Of a DNA stretch of 64,000 nucleotides, positions 60,290 to 64,000 are shown one piece after another. Source of the stretch: Candidatus Saccharicenans sp. (GTDB lineage: Bacteria > Acidobacteriota > Aminicenantia > Aminicenantales > Saccharicenantaceae). Below the pieces are notes generated by a model that worked only from the letters and a program-made list of their open reading frames with translations, ran no database searches and was not told where the DNA came from. Location: NCBI GenBank assembly GCA_024653215.1, contig JANLFU010000001.1, forward strand, positions 124,001 to 188,000, written 5' to 3'. Position 1 is the stretch's first letter. The number at the start of each line of letters is the position of its first letter. A program made the position numbers and the translations under genes.

Positions 60290-61102
60290 ATGAAGAAAAC
60301 AGGAGCACTGCTGGTTGCTTGTCTGATACTTGCCGCGACGGCCATCGGGGCTGAGCCCCGGCTGGCCTTTTCGCTCCGCGGCAGCTATTACGTTCCCTCT
60401 TCCACCACCTTTAACAAGGAATACGTCCCGGCGGTCAATGCCAGCCTGAAACAGCTCTCGGATTTCCTGGCTGAAGTGGGTTTAGCCGGGACCAGCCGGA
60501 ACCTGGCCGAAATAAGTGGGACCTTTTCCTTCGGCGGCGAACTGGAATTCAAGGCCGGGCCGCAATTTTTTGTGGCCCTGGGAGCCGAGTACATTTTCAA
60601 GAATGTTCAGAGCGAGCTCAACGTCAGCGGGACGGTGGACCAGGTGGCCATTGAAGTGGCTCAGCAGGGCAAGGTCGGGCTGTCCAGCCTGCCGTTGCTG
60701 CTGACCATCAGGATCAATCTCCCCATCACCACGCTGCGGGTTTACCTGGGTGGTGGCGCCGGCTATTATTTCAACCGGGCGGTAATTACCGAAAGATGGC
60801 GCTGGCTGGAGAACCTGATGAAGATATCGGAGAGCGACCGGAAGATCGTGGCCACTTCCCAGAATATCTTTCCCCATGCCAACCTCGGGGCCGACCTGTC
60901 CATCTCCTCGAGGTTTTATCTAAGCGGCGATATCAGGGTGCCCTTTGGCACGGTCAAGGCCTTCAAGATAAAAAGCGATTCACTGGATTCCGCCACGGTG
61001 GGACAGAACCTGACCTTCGTTAATAGCGAGGGACTGGAAACTGATTTCAGATGGGAGCTCATCGGGCCGGTTATTTCTGTCAGCCTTAAATATAAGTTTT
61101 AA
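60290..61102 (+). CDS. Outer membrane beta-barrel-like protein
   Basis: Signal peptide, alternating strands, C-terminal aromatic VSLKYKF. Confidence 0.7.
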   Translation: MKKTGALLVACLILAATAIGAEPRLAFSLRGSYYVPSSTTFNKEYVPAVNASLKQLSDFLAEVGLAGTSRNLAEISGTFSFGGELEFKAGPQFFVALGAEYIFKNVQSELNVSGTVDQVAIEVAQQGKVGLSSLPLLLTIRINLPITTLRVYLGGGAGYYFNRAVITERWRWLENLMKISESDRKIVATSQNIFPHANLGADLSISSRFYLSGDIRVPFGTVKAFKIKSDSLDSATVGQNLTFVNSEGLETDFRWELIGPVISVSLKYKF

Positions 61103-61434
61103 GCCTAACAGTCCATCAGCCGGGACCATTTTCCCTTTTGTTTTAATGAAATCGGGTTGCCTTTGGCTACAAAGCCCGGTGCCCACGATATCCGATCTTC
61201 TTCTAACCATGGGAGCGCGACCATCTGGGCCACCGCTCACCCTTGTCGGAACCGGGCTGCCAGCCAGGTTAACCTAAGTAACTGACCGGCTGCTGTTCGG
61301 ATTTCAGCCCATGCCTGCGGATTACTTTCAGTAAAGATTCCTGTTGATTTTATGATTTATTTAATGCTATATAAGAACCGGGAAGCGGGGCCAGAAGGAT
61401 TGGCTGGCAATCGGGCAGGGTAACAGGAGGGAAG

Positions 61435-62358
61435 ATGCCAGGAGCAGGCAAGAAGGTTTTTTCGGGTCAGCGGTTTGAAACCACCATCGCCATCATCATC
61501 GTCCTGGCCATAGTGGCCACCAACATCCTGGTTCATTACAAGCCTTACCTGCTGAATTTTTTCTTTCTGCCGGTAATTTTTGCCGGCTATTACCTGGGCC
61601 GCCGCCGGGCGGTGACCATAGCCATCAGCTGTATCCTGCTGGAAGCTCTGTACCTGGTTTTTTCCCGGCAGGTTTTTGGAATTCAGCTTGGCCTTAACCG
61701 GGATGACCTGATCTTCCTAATTTCCTGGGCCGTCTTCCTACTGCTCACGGCCTGGATTGTCGGGGTGCTGAGTGAAAAACGGGAAAAAGAAGTATTCAAC
61801 CTGAAGAGAGCCTATGCCGGTATCCTGTCCATCGTCCTGAAATACCTGGAGGTGGGCGAGGAGGGTAAATCCCAGGCCGAGCAGGTCTCGGAACTGGCCG
61901 GGAAAATTGCTTCCGTCATGGAGATCAACAAGGTTGAAGTGGAGAACATAAAATCGGCAGCTTTGCTGAGCGATATCCCGGAACTCCAGAACTGTCTGCC
62001 GCTGTTCAGTCAGACCACCCGGTACATGGAGCAGGAAAGCCTGGCCCAGCTCCAGCTGAATGACCGGGAGAAAATAATGCTGAAAACCGCGGCCCTGATC
62101 CTGACCGAAATTCAACCGCTCCTGCAGAGCTATTACGTGCATTACCGGCAGAAAGCCGGGGAGATGGACAAGAGCCTGAACTCCATCCCGGTGGGGGCGG
62201 CCATCATCGCCCTGGCCGAGCTGTACGTCAGGATGGCCCGGCAGGGAAAGGTCAAGGTCGGTCCGGAAGAAATTTCTTCGCTGGAAGATCTGCAGAAACT
62301 CAAGGGTCGCTATTTCCCGGACAGGGCGGTGGAGGCCTTAAGGCTTGTTATCTACTGA
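61435..62358 (+). CDS. Membrane protein with C-terminal degenerate HD-GYP-like domain
   Basis: Four N-terminal TM helices; C-half alignable by eye with HD-GYP framework (SAALLSDIPEL, IPVGAAIIALAELYVRM, GRYFPDRAVEALRLV) but catalytic residues missing. Confidence 0.55.
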   Translation: MPGAGKKVFSGQRFETTIAIIIVLAIVATNILVHYKPYLLNFFFLPVIFAGYYLGRRRAVTIAISCILLEALYLVFSRQVFGIQLGLNRDDLIFLISWAVFLLLTAWIVGVLSEKREKEVFNLKRAYAGILSIVLKYLEVGEEGKSQAEQVSELAGKIASVMEINKVEVENIKSAALLSDIPELQNCLPLFSQTTRYMEQESLAQLQLNDREKIMLKTAALILTEIQPLLQSYYVHYRQKAGEMDKSLNSIPVGAAIIALAELYVRMARQGKVKVGPEEISSLEDLQKLKGRYFPDRAVEALRLVIY

Positions 62359-62391
62359 AGCGGCCGGAGATAAACCCCGGGTGCCATCCCG

Positions 62392-63066
62392 ATGACAACC
62401 CGGCTGACCAGAATTGTGGGCCTCGACCTGGCCGGTTCTCCGCACAGGCCAACGGGCTTCTCTCTTATCAAGGGCAGGGCAATTTTCACCTCGGTTCTTT
62501 TCACCGACCAGGAAATCTTCGAGGCAGTGCGAAAAACCGACCCGCTGCTCGTGGCCATCGATGCGCCATTGAGCCTGCCTCCCGGCCGGCGAGACATCGA
62601 GGACCGGAGGGGTGGTCATTTCCGGAGCTGTGACCTGGAGCTGAGAAAGCGTGGTATCCGCTTCTTCCCCATAACCCTGGGCCCGATGCGCGCTCTGACC
62701 CGGAGGGGCCTGGAGTTGAAATCAGAGTTTCTCCGGTCGGGGTATGAAGTAATAGAAATTTATCCGGGCGGTGCCCAGGATATCTGGGGATTGCCCAGGG
62801 CCGGCCATGACAGGAAAAAGCTGGCCCGTGGCCTGGAAAAACTGTCCCGGAAGGAGTTCAACCTCGGCCTGAGCCGAAAAGCAAAGCCCTGGCCGCAGAT
62901 GTCGGCCGATGAACTCGACGCGGTCACCGCGGCCCTGGTCGGCCTTTTGTACTGTCAGGGGCGGGCCGAGCTTTATGGCAGGGGAAAAAAGATAATAGTC
63001 ATGCCGGCAGGAGGGGAGCGCAGGTCGGGTAGATCTGGTAATAAGACTGTCCGGGCAAAAAGCTGA
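62392..63066 (+). CDS. DUF429 domain protein (predicted RNase H-fold)
   Basis: IVGLDLAGSPHRPTGFSLI, VAIDAPLSLPPGRRDIEDRRGGHFRSCDLELRKRGIRFFPITLGPMRALTRRG, EIYPGGAQDIWG, DELDAVTAALVGLLY. Confidence 0.85.
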   Translation: MTTRLTRIVGLDLAGSPHRPTGFSLIKGRAIFTSVLFTDQEIFEAVRKTDPLLVAIDAPLSLPPGRRDIEDRRGGHFRSCDLELRKRGIRFFPITLGPMRALTRRGLELKSEFLRSGYEVIEIYPGGAQDIWGLPRAGHDRKKLARGLEKLSRKEFNLGLSRKAKPWPQMSADELDAVTAALVGLLYCQGRAELYGRGKKIIVMPAGGERRSGRSGNKTVRAKS

Positions 63067-63181
63067 ATCTCAACGGAATCAGACAAGCCAGGGCTTCAAA
63101 GAAATCAAAACTGCCCATTGACCTAAAGGTGCGACCATAGCTAGGCCCGGTTACCACCGGTTAAAAACTGACCACGCACTA

Positions 63182-63988
63182 TTAGATCCTGAAGAGATAG
63201 GATACTTTAAGGGTGGTAGAATGCCCTCTTTCTGTTTCCAGGAACTCTCGCCGCTGGCTTTTCTTGAAGCTGAGCTGGATGATGCTTCCGGCCCCGAGGT
63301 AGTAGCCGGCCAGGAAATCAAAGCTGTACTGGTTTTCCCTTGTTTCGCCCAGCAGCATGGTGCTGAGAAAGAGTTTTTGAGTTATCTGGTAATGCAGGGA
63401 GGCTTCGTAGGTCAGCCCCTCGAATACCTCTTCCCCGGTAGCTGACAGCAGCTGCCTGATGTAATCCGCGCCGAAGGACAGTTCGATGTTGCTCCTGGGT
63501 TTCAAGGAGATACTGCCTTCCAGGCTGAGCTGGCTACCGGGACTTACGGCCGTAAAGTCTTCATTGTAGATGCCCCTTCTCTGCCAGTTGCTCTCCAGGC
63601 TTATTTCTTTCAGGAAGCCGCCTCTTTCCCAGTCGAAGTCGAAGTTGGCTCCATAATTTTTCAGAAATTCGCCGTTCCAGACCAGGTCATCCTCCGGTGT
63701 CAGCACCTGGTACTGGCTCTTTCCGGTGAAAACGCCGTAATGGAATTCTATCCGGTTGAACAGGTCCCAGAACATCATGAACTCCAGCTGCTCGCTCACT
63801 TTTCGACCGTATGAGTCCTGGTTAATGTTGCCCTGGATGTCCCAGCTCAGCCTCTGGACCGTGCCCTGGTTGAAACGCCAGGCATAGCCCAGCATGGCCT
63901 CCAGCGCCTGAAAATCGACCCGGTTGAGGTAGCCGGCCCTGAGCCTGGCGTTATCTTCTATCCTTTCAAAGCTGGCAGCCAGCTGCAA
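63182..63988 (-). CDS. Outer membrane beta-barrel protein, C-terminal part (probably continues past the window end)
   Basis: Long alternating-strand sequence ending in TTLKVSYLFRI. Confidence 0.65.
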   Translation of the reverse strand: MQLAASFERIEDNARLRAGYLNRVDFQALEAMLGYAWRFNQGTVQRLSWDIQGNINQDSYGRKVSEQLEFMMFWDLFNRIEFHYGVFTGKSQYQVLTPEDDLVWNGEFLKNYGANFDFDWERGGFLKEISLESNWQRRGIYNEDFTAVSPGSQLSLEGSISLKPRSNIELSFGADYIRQLLSATGEEVFEGLTYEASLHYQITQKLFLSTMLLGETRENQYSFDFLAGYYLGAGSIIQLSFKKSQRREFLETERGHSTTLKVSYLFRI

Positions 63989-64000
63989 ACCGGCATCCGG

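Noticed and set aside
1-64000. CRISPR array, prophage or classical defence system
   Set aside because: No regularly spaced direct repeats with unique spacers, no phage structural or Cas genes seen

Overview
The window is a gene-dense, moderately GC-rich bacterial chromosome segment with about 45 protein-coding genes and one tRNA. The style (S9 and M64 peptidases, SBBP beta-propeller protein, FecR/DUF6600 protein, FadL-type porin, many uncharacterised envelope proteins) suggests an anaerobic, fermentative, Aminicenantes/Acidobacteriota-like organism; that taxonomy is inference only. Recognisable blocks: C-terminus of aldehyde:ferredoxin oxidoreductase, a tandem class II aldolase, LutC-like protein, hcp, an HgcC-like AbrB regulator with arsM, and a LutB-LutA fusion; tRNA-CAU and tilS; a REP-associated tyrosine transposase (RAYT) surrounded by REP-like repeats; a prepilin peptidase/TPR pair; an ABC-2 exporter; a kinase-PLP phospholyase fusion; a sugar ABC importer; an nrdD-redoxin-nrdG-dut operon; malic enzyme; and an adaptor plus two tandem RND pumps. 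No CRISPR array, prophage, rRNA or obvious defence island was seen. The best non-textbook observations are: (i) a RAYT locus with two families of GGGGACAC-headed dyads abutting neighbouring stop codons, one of which encodes the RAYT C-terminus; (ii) a perfect 20-bp palindrome upstream of the HgcC-like/arsM pair; (iii) a consensus sigma-54 promoter before a FecR/DUF6600 envelope protein; (iv) a 13-bp, roughly 9-unit tandem repeat starting at the hcp stop codon; (v) paired NrdR boxes before nrdD; (vi) a cluster of dyads upstream of the lutB-lutA fusion; (vii) a membrane protein with a degenerate HD-GYP domain. All calls come from reading sequence and motifs; no database search was run.
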